Below, one piece after another: positions 26,116-36,372 of a stretch of DNA of 64,000 nt. The notes beneath the pieces are model-generated. The model saw nothing but the letters and a program-made list of their open reading frames with translations. It was not told the origin of the DNA and made no database searches. The stretch is taken from positions 1,116,597 through 1,180,596 of the forward strand of contig LR590083.2 in the NCBI GenBank assembly GCA_901457705.2, in the 5' to 3' direction. The translations under genes and the position numbers were made by a program. Each line of letters starts with the position of its first letter. The first letter of the stretch is position 1. This stretch comes from Beijerinckiaceae bacterium RH AL1. Its GTDB lineage: Bacteria > Pseudomonadota > Alphaproteobacteria > Rhizobiales > Beijerinckiaceae.

Positions 26116-26501
26116 GGCTCGGGCCGCGTCGGCTCAAAGCGTCCCTGCTCGGCCTTGTTGGCGTACTGCAGCGCGACGAGCACGCCCTTCATCGGGCGGA
26201 TCATCAGGACGGTGGCGACCATGCCGACGATCAGCAGCAGGGCATAGACCCACCAGTCCGGCGAGTAGACGATCTGCGCATAGACGCCGACGAGCAGGGT
26301 GAGGAAGCCGCCGAGAAACGAGGCGAAGAACGACGGCCCGTCGCCGGTGTCGGCGAAGCGCGTGTCGAGCCCGCAGACCTCGCAGCGCGGCGCCAGCGTC
26401 AGGAAGCCGGAGAACAGCGCGCCCTTGCCGCACCGCGGGCAGCGGCAGAGCAGGCCGGTCGGGATCGGGGAGGGCGCGCCGCGTGTGTCGGTGTCGGGCA
26501 T
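26112..26501 (-). CDS. DUF983 membrane protein with zinc-ribbon N-terminus
   Basis: A 129-residue protein: two CXXC pairs (CRCPRCGKG, then CEVCGLDTRF) form a likely zinc ribbon, followed by two TM helices (FFASFLGGFLTLLVGVYAQI and WWVYALLLIVGMVATVLMIR). DUF983 genes almost always sit between ctaE and SURF1 in alphaproteobacteria, so an oxidase biogenesis role is inferred, not shown. ATG 26501 is taken as start; an in-frame GTG at 26519 adds six residues. A terminator separates it from ctaE. Confidence 0.82.
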   Translation of the reverse strand: MPDTDTRGAPSPIPTGLLCRCPRCGKGALFSGFLTLAPRCEVCGLDTRFADTGDGPSFFASFLGGFLTLLVGVYAQIVYSPDWWVYALLLIVGMVATVLMIRPMKGVLVALQYANKAEQGRFEPTRPEP

Positions 26502-26522
26502 GCCTCTCACGTAAGACACGAA

Positions 26523-26545
26523 AAGGGCGGCACTAGGCCGCCCTT
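26523..26545 (-). terminator. intrinsic terminator after ctaE
   Basis: AAGGGCGGC and GCCGCCCTT form a 9-base stem with a 5-base loop, followed on the minus strand by TTTT. It lies 28 bases after the ctaE stop, ending the oxidase operon or attenuating read-through into DUF983-SURF1. Confidence 0.75.
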
Positions 26546-26573
26546 CGAAGTTTAGCTCCGTGAGACGAGCGAA

Positions 26574-27428
26574 TTACGGCTTCACCGCCTCGGTCGCGGC
26601 GCCCCACGAGCCCCACACGTAGATGCAGGCGAAGAGGAACAGCCAGACGACGTCGACGAAGTGCCAGTACCAGGCGGCAAACTCGAAGCCGAGGTGCTGG
26701 CGCGGCGTGAAGTGGCCGAGCAGGACGCGGGCGAGGCAGACGATCAGGAAGACCGTGCCGATGAACACGTGGAAACCGTGGAAGCCCGTCGGCATGAAGA
26801 AGTTCGAGCCCATCGCCGAGGCGAAGGTGAACGGGGCGTGCGCGTACTCGAAGAGCTGCACGCAGGTGAACAGCACGCCGAGCACGATCGTCAGGATCAG
26901 GCCCTTCGAGACCGCCGAGCGGTCCGAGTGCAGCAGGGCGTGGTGGGCCCAGGTGACAGTGGTGCCCGAGGTGAGCAGGATCAGCGTGTTGAAGAGCGGG
27001 AAGTGCCAGGGGTCGAGCGGCTCGATACCCTTCGGCGGCCAGACGCCGCCGATCGCCTTGGCGCGGGCGATCTCGTTGGCGGCATCCGGATACAGCGCGA
27101 CGTCGAAATAGGCCCAGAACCACGCGACGAAGAACATGACCTCCGAGGCAATGAACAGGATCATGCCGTAGCGGTGCGAGATCTGCACGACGCGGGTGTG
27201 GTCGCCGGTCTGCGCCTCGTGCACGACGTCGGTCCACCAGGCGGCCATCACGTAGAGCACGCCGATGAGGCCGGCGCCGAAGACGTAGGGGCCGACCGGC
27301 GCGAGGTTCTTCATCCAGGTGATGGCGCCGACCGCCATCACGAATGCCGAGATCGAGCCGAGCAGCGGCCACGGGCTGAGGGGAACCAGATGGTAATCGT
27401 GGTTCGGCTTGGCGTGACCGTCGGCCAT
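26574..27428 (-). CDS. ctaE: cytochrome c oxidase subunit III
   Basis: A 284-residue polytopic protein, seven TM helices, typical of aa3 oxidase subunit III. Recognisable stretches are [35 protein letters not shown] (with the Glu of helix III), [20 protein letters not shown] and the C-terminal [19 protein letters not shown]. Subunit III stabilises turnover of the proton-pumping oxidase. It follows ctaG by 119 bases and is closed by a terminator. Confidence 0.95.
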   Translation of the reverse strand: MADGHAKPNHDYHLVPLSPWPLLGSISAFVMAVGAITWMKNLAPVGPYVFGAGLIGVLYVMAAWWTDVVHEAQTGDHTRVVQISHRYGMILFIASEVMFFVAWFWAYFDVALYPDAANEIARAKAIGGVWPPKGIEPLDPWHFPLFNTLILLTSGTTVTWAHHALLHSDRSAVSKGLILTIVLGVLFTCVQLFEYAHAPFTFASAMGSNFFMPTGFHGFHVFIGTVFLIVCLARVLLGHFTPRQHLGFEFAAWYWHFVDVVWLFLFACIYVWGSWGAATEAVKP

Positions 27429-27547
27429 GGACTCTTTTCCTCTTCCCCCGCGACCAGCCCTCGAGCCGGTCGTTCGTCCTTTTGATGGACCGCCCGATGG
27501 CGTTAGCGTGCCGATCGCCGGACGGTCAAGAAATCTTCCAAGCCGCG

Positions 27548-28117
27548 CTAGAGACGCGGCTTTCCCGTCTCATCCCCGGCGGCGACCGACGCCGGCTTCT
27601 GCTCGTAGAATGTGTAGGACAGCACGACCTCGTCGACGCCGGCCATCGTCTCGTCCTTCTCGAGCGCCGGGTCGAGATAGAAGACGACCGGCATCTCGAC
27701 GGTCTCGTGCGGCTTCAGCGTCTGGTCGGAGAAGCAGAAGCAGGAGATCTTGTCGAAGTAGGCGCCCATCGAGGGCGGCCCGATGTTGTAGATGGCGCGC
27801 GCGGTGATCGTGCGGTCGGAGGTGTTGGTCACCTTGTAGAAGACGGTCGCAGTCTTGCCGGTGACGAGGTCCATCGCGTCGGTCTCCGGCGCGAAGGTCC
27901 ACGGCAGGGCGCCGCCGACGTTCGAATCGAAGCGTACGTGCATCGAGCGCGTGCCCTTGACGAGCGAGCCGGCCTTGGCGATCCGCGGCGTGCCCTCGTA
28001 GCCCGTCAGCGAGCAGAAGGCACGGTAGAGCTGCGGCGAGACGGCCACGAGCCCGAGCATGCAGACGACGACGCCGGTCGCGGCGATCGGAGCGATGTGG
28101 CGGCGCCCGAGCCCCAT
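27548..28117 (-). CDS. ctaG: cytochrome c oxidase assembly protein CtaG (Cox11)
   Basis: A 189-residue membrane-anchored copper chaperone that delivers CuB to subunit I. A single N-terminal TM (about residues 9-30) precedes the periplasmic immunoglobulin-like domain with the copper-binding [19 protein letters not shown] motif and [10 protein letters not shown]. Its ATG shares one base with the stop of the small upstream gene (TGATG). Length is usual. Confidence 0.95.
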   Translation of the reverse strand: MGLGRRHIAPIAATGVVVCMLGLVAVSPQLYRAFCSLTGYEGTPRIAKAGSLVKGTRSMHVRFDSNVGGALPWTFAPETDAMDLVTGKTATVFYKVTNTSDRTITARAIYNIGPPSMGAYFDKISCFCFSDQTLKPHETVEMPVVFYLDPALEKDETMAGVDEVVLSYTFYEQKPASVAAGDETGKPRL

Positions 28118-28290
28118 CAGAGCGGCCGGTCGAGCACGTGCGAGCCGAGCTTGGCGATGGTGACGAAGTAGATGAGCCCGACGAAGACCGCGATGGCGAG
28201 GCCGATCGCGATGTTGCGGAGCCGCCGGCTGCGCTGCTGCGCCGGCGTCAGGACGATGCCGTCTTGCTGGTCCTGGCGGGTCACGGCCAT
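28117..28290 (-). CDS. CoxF-like small membrane protein of the oxidase operon
   Basis: A 57-residue protein with a polar N-terminus ([19 protein letters not shown]) and one TM helix ([20 protein letters not shown]). Its ATG at 28290 lies inside the end of ctaB (10-base overlap) and its stop overlaps ctaG, so it is coupled on both sides. Small single-TM proteins in this slot of the operon are called CoxF in bradyrhizobia; role in oxidase assembly is inferred from position. Confidence 0.8.
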   Translation of the reverse strand: MAVTRQDQQDGIVLTPAQQRSRRLRNIAIGLAIAVFVGLIYFVTIAKLGSHVLDRPL

Positions 28291-29231
28291 GCGACCATCC
28301 CGGCGATCATGAGCGCGCGCTCGCCGATGATCTCGGCAAACAGCAGGAACAGGTAGAGGATCGAGTAGGAGAACAGCGCGTAGGCGGCCTTGTCGGCCTC
28401 CTTGCCCTCGCGCAGGCGATAGACGCGCCAGGCCAGCCCGAGGAGCGCGACGCCGAGCGCGGCGGAGAGCACGCCGTAGGTGATCGTCGCGAAGCCCATC
28501 ATCCAGGGCAGCATGCCGACGGGGGCGAGCAGCAGCGAGTAGAGCAGGATGTCGCGGCGGGTGCGATCGGGCCCGGCGACGTTGGGCAGCATCGGGATGC
28601 CGGCCTTCGCGTACTCGCCCGACTTGACGAGAGCGAGCGCCCAGAAGTGCGGCGGGGTCCAAACGAAGATCAGCGCGAACAGCGCAAGCGATGACCACGA
28701 CAGGGTGCCGGTGACGGCGGCGTAGGCGACCATCGGCGGGAAGGCGCCGGCAGCGCCGCCGATGACGATGTTCTGCGGCGTCGCGCGCTTCAGCCACATC
28801 GAGTAGATGACGATGTAGAAGAAGATCGTGAAGGCGAGCAGCGCGGCGGCGAGCCAGTTCGCGACGAAGCCGAGCGTGAAGACCGAAAGCGCGGCGAGCG
28901 TCAGGCCGAAGGCTAGCGCCTCGGAGGGCGCGACGCGGCCCATCGGGATCGGGCGCTTGGCGGTGCGCTTCATCACCGCGTCGATGTCGGCGTCGTACCA
29001 CATGTTGAGCGCGCCCGACGCGCCGGCGCCGACGGTGATGGCGATCAGCGCCGCGACGGCGAGCGTGAAGTTGAGGCCGGGCGCGGCGATCAGCATGCCG
29101 GCGATCGCGGTGTAGACGACGAGCGACATGACGCGCGGCTTGAGCAGGGCGATGAAGTCGCCGGGCTCCGCCGTGGAGATGTTCGCGGTCGAGATTACCG
29201 GCGTCGTCGTCGTGTCGGTGATGAAGCTCAT
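28281..29231 (-). CDS. ctaB: protoheme IX farnesyltransferase (heme o synthase)
   Basis: A 316-residue UbiA-family membrane enzyme that farnesylates heme b to heme o, the precursor of heme a. The prenyl-diphosphate motif is [19 protein letters not shown] with the Asp residues that hold magnesium; a second loop reads [20 protein letters not shown] and [17 protein letters not shown]. About nine TM helices. ATG 29231 gives the normal N-terminus. It lies between ctaD and the CoxF-like gene. Confidence 0.94.
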   Translation of the reverse strand: MSFITDTTTTPVISTANISTAEPGDFIALLKPRVMSLVVYTAIAGMLIAAPGLNFTLAVAALIAITVGAGASGALNMWYDADIDAVMKRTAKRPIPMGRVAPSEALAFGLTLAALSVFTLGFVANWLAAALLAFTIFFYIVIYSMWLKRATPQNIVIGGAAGAFPPMVAYAAVTGTLSWSSLALFALIFVWTPPHFWALALVKSGEYAKAGIPMLPNVAGPDRTRRDILLYSLLLAPVGMLPWMMGFATITYGVLSAALGVALLGLAWRVYRLREGKEADKAAYALFSYSILYLFLLFAEIIGERALMIAGMVAWP

Positions 29232-29349
29232 ATCAAACCATTGGTCGGCGCTCGTTCGCGCATCGCGCGGCCCGCGCTTCAGGCCTTCGGAGCGTTTCGT
29301 CTCGCTGCCCGGCGGGCCCGCCGTCGTCGCGGCGGGTCGGCGAGGAAGC

Positions 29350-29377
29350 GAGGCGCCGGGTCGGTCCCCGGCGCCTC
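29350..29377. other. GC-rich hairpin between ctaD and ctaB
   Basis: GAGGCGCCGGG and CCCGGCGCCTC form an 11-base stem with a 6-base loop, starting 9 bases after the ctaD stop. No T-run follows on the minus strand, so it is probably a 3' stabilising or attenuating element that separates ctaD from ctaB rather than a full terminator. Confidence 0.5.
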
Positions 29378-29385
29378 GGTCTTGT

Positions 29386-31984
<2,599 letters not shown>

Positions 31985-32276
31985 TTGACCCCGCCTGTGT
32001 CGCCGGCTTGTTGAGGTGTGCCGGCTTGCCCCGAGAGACCGACGGCTCTCGCCGATAGAGCGCCTACCGCTCGACGTTCGATGCGGCCGCCTTGAAGGGT
32101 TCCAAATCACAAACCATTGGCGAGCGCAATATTTCGGGCTCGCGATTGCCCGAGCGCGCTCGCGCGGCATAAAAGCGCTGCACAAGGGCGCGTGGTCTCG
32201 CTTTCGCCTCAGCGCTCGCGTTTGTCCTGCGCCCGGAAAAATCTGCGCCGCCAAGGCGCGCCGACGGGGACATTCG

Positions 32277-32798
32277 TTGAGACATCCGATCATTCGACAC
32301 GCCCGGCTCGGGCGGTTCGCGGTGGCGCTTCTGCTCGCGGCGGCCGGGGGGCCCGGCGCCGCCGTGGCGCAGGGTAAGGTCAAGTCCAAGCATGGCGACT
32401 GGCAGGTCCGCTGCGAGACGCCGCCGGGCGCCAGCAAGCAGCAATGCGCCCTGGTGCAGAGCATCGCCGCCGAGGATCGGCCGAACATCGGCCTCATCGT
32501 GATCGTGCTGAAGACCGCGGACGGCAAGAGCCGGCTCTTGCGGGTGATCGCGCCGCTCGGCGTGCTGCTGCCCTCGGGGCTGGGTCTCAAGATCGACGAC
32601 GTCGACATCGGCCATGCCGGCTTCGTGCGCTGCCAGCCGTCGGGCTGCATCGCCGAGGTCGTGATGGAGGACAAGCTCCTGAACCAGCTGATGACCGGCA
32701 AGACGGCCGTCTTCATCATCTTCCAGACGCCGGAGGAGGGGATCGGCATCCCGCTCGCTTTGGAAGGCTTCAAGGACGCCTATGCCGAGCTGCCCTAG
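32277..32798 (+). CDS. invasion associated locus B (IalB) family secreted protein
   Basis: About 173 residues. A signal peptide (about 1-33: FAVALLLAAAGGPGAAVAQG) leads into an IalB domain: SKHGDWQVRCETPPG, CALVQSIAAEDRPNIGLIVI, LPSGLGLKIDD and the two Cys of FVRCQPSGCIAEVVM, then TAVFIIFQTPEEGIGIPLAL. The start is a TTG at 32277 with GGGGA eight bases before. IalB proteins are periplasmic or surface proteins first linked to host-cell invasion in Bartonella, but they are widespread in free-living relatives. A second copy lies at 59902-60636. Confidence 0.85.
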   Translation: MRHPIIRHARLGRFAVALLLAAAGGPGAAVAQGKVKSKHGDWQVRCETPPGASKQQCALVQSIAAEDRPNIGLIVIVLKTADGKSRLLRVIAPLGVLLPSGLGLKIDDVDIGHAGFVRCQPSGCIAEVVMEDKLLNQLMTGKTAVFIIFQTPEEGIGIPLALEGFKDAYAELP

Positions 32799-32873
32799 GC
32801 TCGCACTCGCAATCTGAAAGCACGAATCGAGATCGGCTGATTTTTCGACAAGATCGTCACGTATGGGCGGACG

Positions 32874-33626
32874 ATGGGTTTCGTGTTGGGGGCAATTCCC
32901 GTGACGTCAAAACATTCGACGAGCCGCCGATTCGGCCGCGCCGCGCTGCGGTCAGCCGCCGTCTCCGTCGTGCTGATCTCGACCGGTCCGCTGGCGCATG
33001 CGGCGGACGACGATATCGATGCCGACATCCTGACGCCGAGCTGGAGCGACAAGTTCGGCAAGATGTTCCAGGGCGGCATGACCAGCGTCACCAAGACGAT
33101 CGGCTTCGGCAAGCCGCAGGGTCCGCCGCCGCCGGAGGCGCCGTCGGGCTGCCCGACGATCGCGATCCTCGATGGCACGCAGTCGCAGCGGGTGATGGCG
33201 GCGGGCGCCAGCGACAATCAGGGCGTCCGCTACCAGTTCTCGCTCTTCAACGTCGGGCGCCAGTGCTCGATCTCCGGCGGCCGCATCACGCTGAAGGTCG
33301 GCGCGGGCGGGCGTGTGCTCCTCGGGCCGGCCGGGAGCGCGGGTCACTTCGACATCCCGCTGCGCGTCGTCGTCTACAGCGAGCTGCAGCAGAAGCCGGT
33401 CGAGAGCAAGCTCTACCGCGTGTCGGCCTCGGTGCCGTCGGGGCAGGCCGGCGCGCCCTTCGAGTTCGTGTCGGACGGCATCGTCGTGCCGCTCGGCGCG
33501 AACCAGAGCGGCCGCGACTATTCGATCAAGGTCGGCTTCGATTCGAAGGGGACCGACACCAGCCGTCCCGCGAAGACCGCGCGCCGCCATCACGGCAAGC
33601 CGGTCCAGGCCGCCGCCGCGCAGTAA
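32874..33626 (+). CDS. secreted protein of unknown function
   Basis: I do not recognise a domain. From ATG 32874 it is 250 residues; GTG 32901, preceded by a GGGGG, would give 241. An N-terminal basic stretch and hydrophobic core (LRSAAVSVVLISTGPLAHAA) form a signal peptide. The mature part has a Pro-rich linker (PQGPPPPEAPSGCP) and a beta-rich region with two Cys (CPTIAIL, RQCSISGGRITLKVG) that may pair. The basic tail (ARRHHGKPVQAAAAQ) is low complexity. It follows the IalB gene by 75 bases and ends at a strong terminator. Confidence 0.72.
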   Translation: MGFVLGAIPVTSKHSTSRRFGRAALRSAAVSVVLISTGPLAHAADDDIDADILTPSWSDKFGKMFQGGMTSVTKTIGFGKPQGPPPPEAPSGCPTIAILDGTQSQRVMAAGASDNQGVRYQFSLFNVGRQCSISGGRITLKVGAGGRVLLGPAGSAGHFDIPLRVVVYSELQQKPVESKLYRVSASVPSGQAGAPFEFVSDGIVVPLGANQSGRDYSIKVGFDSKGTDTSRPAKTARRHHGKPVQAAAAQ

Positions 33627-33645
33627 GCGCCTGCGACATCGCACA

Positions 33646-33674
33646 AAAAAGGCCGGCGCAAAGCCGGCCTTTTT
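33646..33674. terminator. bidirectional intrinsic terminator
   Basis: GGCCGGC and GCCGGCC make a perfect stem with a 5-base loop, flanked by A-run on the left and T-run on the right, so it works in both directions. It ends the secreted-protein gene on the plus strand and the F0 ATP synthase operon on the minus strand. Confidence 0.92.
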
Positions 33675-33694
33675 CGTTAGTGAGTGGGAAAAGC

Positions 33695-34180
33695 TCAGTG
33701 CGCGAGGCGCGAGACCTCGCCGATCGACTTCTCGATCAGGCTGTCGGCGAGGTTGCCCGCCTTCGTCTCGCCCTTCAGGATCGCCTCGGCGGCGGCAGCC
33801 GCGGCATCGGCGGCGGTCGCGCGGACCTGGGCTAGGGCCTGCGTCTCGGCGGTCGCGATCTTAGTCTCGGCCTGCGCCGTGCGCCGCTTCACGTAGTCGC
33901 CGAGCCGCTCCTCGGCGTCCTTGGCGAGCATCTCGGCCTCGGCATGCGCCTGGCTGACGATCGCCTCGGCTTCCTTCTCGGCATCGGCCCGCTTCTTCTC
34001 GAACGAGGCGAGGATGTCGGCGGCTTCCTTGCGCAGCCGCTCGGCTTCCGCCAGCTCGTCCTTGATCTTCTGCGCGCGGCCGTCGAGGGCCGCGTTCAGG
34101 CGCTTGTGCGCACCGACATAGATGCAGACGCCGACGAAGACGGCGAAGCCGACGGCGACGAAAAACTCGGCGTTGAACAT
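33695..34180 (-). CDS. atpF: F0F1 ATP synthase subunit b
   Basis: A 161-residue stator subunit: one N-terminal TM (FFVAVGFAVFVGVCIYVGA), then a long charged Ala-rich coiled coil that reaches up to F1. The fold is normal in length. With the neighbouring b' gene it gives the split b/b' stator found in alphaproteobacteria and plastids. It is the last gene of the F0 operon, six bases after b'. Confidence 0.93.
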   Translation of the reverse strand: MFNAEFFVAVGFAVFVGVCIYVGAHKRLNAALDGRAQKIKDELAEAERLRKEAADILASFEKKRADAEKEAEAIVSQAHAEAEMLAKDAEERLGDYVKRRTAQAETKIATAETQALAQVRATAADAAAAAAEAILKGETKAGNLADSLIEKSIGEVSRLAH

Positions 34181-34186
34181 GTCTGC

Positions 34187-34729
34187 CTACTTCCCGGTCG
34201 CGGCGACGGCGGCGCTGACTTTGTCGGCCTCGACCGGCTTGCCGGTCAGGTGCTCGACGATGGCGGAGGTCGCCTCGCGGGCGATCTCGCCGACGTTGGC
34301 CATGGCCTTCGACTTCATGTCGCTGATCTGCGCCTCGGCCTGCGCGAGCTTGCCGTTGAGCTCGGCCTCGAGCGTCGCGCGCTTGCCGTCGGCGTCGGCC
34401 TTGATCTTGGCCCGGGTCTCGGCGGCGAGATCCTGCGCCTTGCCCTTGGCCTCGGCGAGCGTGCGCTCGTAGGCCTTGCCGGCTTCCTTGGCCTCCTGCT
34501 GCATCGCCGCCGCCTTCTCGAGGTCGGCGTCGATGCGCTTGCGGCGCAACTCGATGGCTTCCGCCACGCGCGGCAGCGCGACGCGCGACATCAGCAGGTA
34601 GAGCGCCCCGAAGGCGATCGCAAACCACAGGATCTGCGAGGGAAAGGTGCGCGCGTCGAAGGGCGGGAACATCTCCTTCTTGGGGGGGACGCCCGTCTCG
34701 GTCTGATGCTGTGCCGGCTCGCTGGCCAT
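34187..34729 (-). CDS. atpG: F0F1 ATP synthase subunit b'
   Basis: A 180-residue b-type stator subunit with an N-terminal extension of about 25 residues (TGVPPKKEMFPPFDARTFPS) before the TM (LWFAIAFGALYLLMSRVALP) and a coiled coil. The extension and order c-b'-b identify it as the b' form. ATG 34729 is the first in frame. The symbol atpG for b' is used in this group although it also names gamma elsewhere. Confidence 0.9.
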   Translation of the reverse strand: MASEPAQHQTETGVPPKKEMFPPFDARTFPSQILWFAIAFGALYLLMSRVALPRVAEAIELRRKRIDADLEKAAAMQQEAKEAGKAYERTLAEAKGKAQDLAAETRAKIKADADGKRATLEAELNGKLAQAEAQISDMKSKAMANVGEIAREATSAIVEHLTGKPVEADKVSAAVAATGK

Positions 34730-34801
34730 GTCGTTCCTAGTCCCTGCGCCGGCGAGGCCTTGAGCGCCCCGCCGCGATGATGGTCGTTGCCTGCGGTCGC
34801 C

Positions 34802-35029
34802 TTAGACGGCGAAGAGCAGCAGGAACGAGATCAGCAGCGCGAAGATGCCGAGCGCCTCGGTCACGGCGAAGCCGAAGATCAGGCGGCCGAACTGGCCCTC
34901 GACGGCCGACGGGTTGCGCAGGGCGCCGTTCAGGAAGTGACCGAACAGCGTGCCGACGCCGATGGCCGCCGCACCCGTGCCCATGGCCGCGAGGCCCGCG
35001 CCGATGAACTTGGCTGCTTGAGGATCCAT
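34802..35029 (-). CDS. atpE: F0F1 ATP synthase subunit c
   Basis: A 75-residue hairpin of two TM helices with the glycine-rich first helix ([20 protein letters not shown]) and the polar loop with RNPSA. The proton-carrying Glu lies in the second helix ([20 protein letters not shown]). It forms the rotor ring. A 72-base gap follows before b'. Confidence 0.96.
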   Translation of the reverse strand: MDPQAAKFIGAGLAAMGTGAAAIGVGTLFGHFLNGALRNPSAVEGQFGRLIFGFAVTEALGIFALLISFLLLFAV

Positions 35030-35113
35030 TCGTTTCGCTCCTTGGGGTCAGACGCTCGCGTCGATGGTCGTGCTTGCGTTGTTGGGATTTCGGGGACGGC
35101 GCGACCGCGCCGG

Positions 35114-35878
35114 TCAGTGGACCGGGTGCAGCGCGTCGTTGAGGTACATGCAGGTCAGCATCGTGAAGACGTAGGCCTGCAGGAAGGCGACGAGCAGCTC
35201 GAGCGCGAACATCGCCACGGTCATGAGGAAGGGCAGCGGCGAGATCACCGCCCAGGCGCCGGCGCCGAGCAGCATCAGCACGAAGCCGCCGAACACCTGC
35301 AGCGTGATGTGGCCGGCGAGCATGTTGGCGAAGAGACGAACCGAATGGCTGACCGGGCGCGACAGGAACGAGATGATCTCGATGCCGACGACGAGCGGCA
35401 GGATGTAGATCGGCACGCCCTTCGGCACGAACAGCTGGAAGAAGTGGCCGCCGTTGCGCTTGATGCCGGTGAAGATGACGAGGAAGAAGACGAGCAGCGC
35501 CAGCACCGAGGTGACGATCACCTGCGCGGTCACCGAGAAGGTGAAGGGGATCAGGCTGATCACGTTGGCAAACAGCGTGAACATGAAGATCGTGAAGACG
35601 AGGGGCAGGAAGTGCATGCCGCCCTGGCCGGTCGACGAGCGCAGCATGTCGGCATTGAACTCGTAGGCCATCTCGGCGACCGACTGCAGCCGGCCCGGCA
35701 CGAGCGCCTCGCGCGAGACGGCGAGGATCATCAGGCCGGTGACCGCGGCGACGACGATGAACATGTAGAGCGAGGCGTTGGTGAACGAGAAATCGTGCCC
35801 GAAGAGATGGATCGGCACGATGTCATGCACGCTGAACTGCTCGGTTGGATCGAGGGACGATCCGCCGCCGGCTGCCAC
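35114..35878 (-). CDS. atpB: F0F1 ATP synthase subunit a
   Basis: A 254-residue membrane subunit with the conserved proton-channel Arg in helix 4 (RPVSHSVRLFANMLAGHITL) and the C-terminal FALELLVAFLQAYVFTMLTC. The start is GTG at 35878, preceded by GGGAG and only five bases after the atpI stop; the frame is open further up but lacks a better start. It is the second gene of the F0 operon. Confidence 0.94.
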   Translation of the reverse strand: MAAGGGSSLDPTEQFSVHDIVPIHLFGHDFSFTNASLYMFIVVAAVTGLMILAVSREALVPGRLQSVAEMAYEFNADMLRSSTGQGGMHFLPLVFTIFMFTLFANVISLIPFTFSVTAQVIVTSVLALLVFFLVIFTGIKRNGGHFFQLFVPKGVPIYILPLVVGIEIISFLSRPVSHSVRLFANMLAGHITLQVFGGFVLMLLGAGAWAVISPLPFLMTVAMFALELLVAFLQAYVFTMLTCMYLNDALHPVH

Positions 35879-35882
35879 TTGA

Positions 35883-36281
35883 CTACTCTCCCTGCTCGCT
35901 GCGCGGCCTCTTTGCCTCAAGTCGATCGGAAAAATCAACCGCCGCGGCGCGACCTTTTGGAGTCGTTTCACGAATGATGTTCCAGAAGCCGCCCGCCGTG
36001 CCCACAAGACCGAGCAGGATCAGGAACAAAGGCTTGGTGTGGAACACGCTATCGAGGCCGTAGCCGATCGCCCCGCCGACCGCGATGCCGGCAATGAGCT
36101 CCGAGACGACCCGCATCGCCATGCTCATGCCGCGCCCGAGGCCGCCGTCGGGCTGCTGCTGCCGGGCCTCGGTCTTGCGGGTCTGGGCGTTTTCGGCGGC
36201 GCGGCGCGCGTCGAGGTCGCCCGACAGCTTGTCGAGCCGCGCGCGCATCGCCGCATCGTCGGGATCGTTTTTATCGGCCAA
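35883..36281 (-). CDS. atpI: AtpI, ATP synthase assembly protein
   Basis: A 132-residue protein with a polar, charged N-terminus (about 60 residues) and two TM helices (ELIAGIAVGGAIGYGLDSVF, LFLILLGLVGTAGGFWNIIR). The sequence matches alphaproteobacterial AtpI, a helper for c-ring assembly and possibly magnesium uptake. It leads the F0 operon; SMC ends 91 bases upstream on the same strand. Confidence 0.88.
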   Translation of the reverse strand: MADKNDPDDAAMRARLDKLSGDLDARRAAENAQTRKTEARQQQPDGGLGRGMSMAMRVVSELIAGIAVGGAIGYGLDSVFHTKPLFLILLGLVGTAGGFWNIIRETTPKGRAAAVDFSDRLEAKRPRSEQGE

Positions 36282-36372
36282 GGGACCGCCCGGTCGAGAG
36301 GAAGCGGGCTCTATAGAGAGGTCGCGGCGGAAAAGCGAGGGGCGTTCCTCTCCCGCAAGCGGGAGACGACGA

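Noticed and set aside
31985-32276. A small gene in the ctaC-ialB gap
   Set aside because: Frames there lack ribosome sites and protein-like content; the gap is better explained as two divergent promoters.
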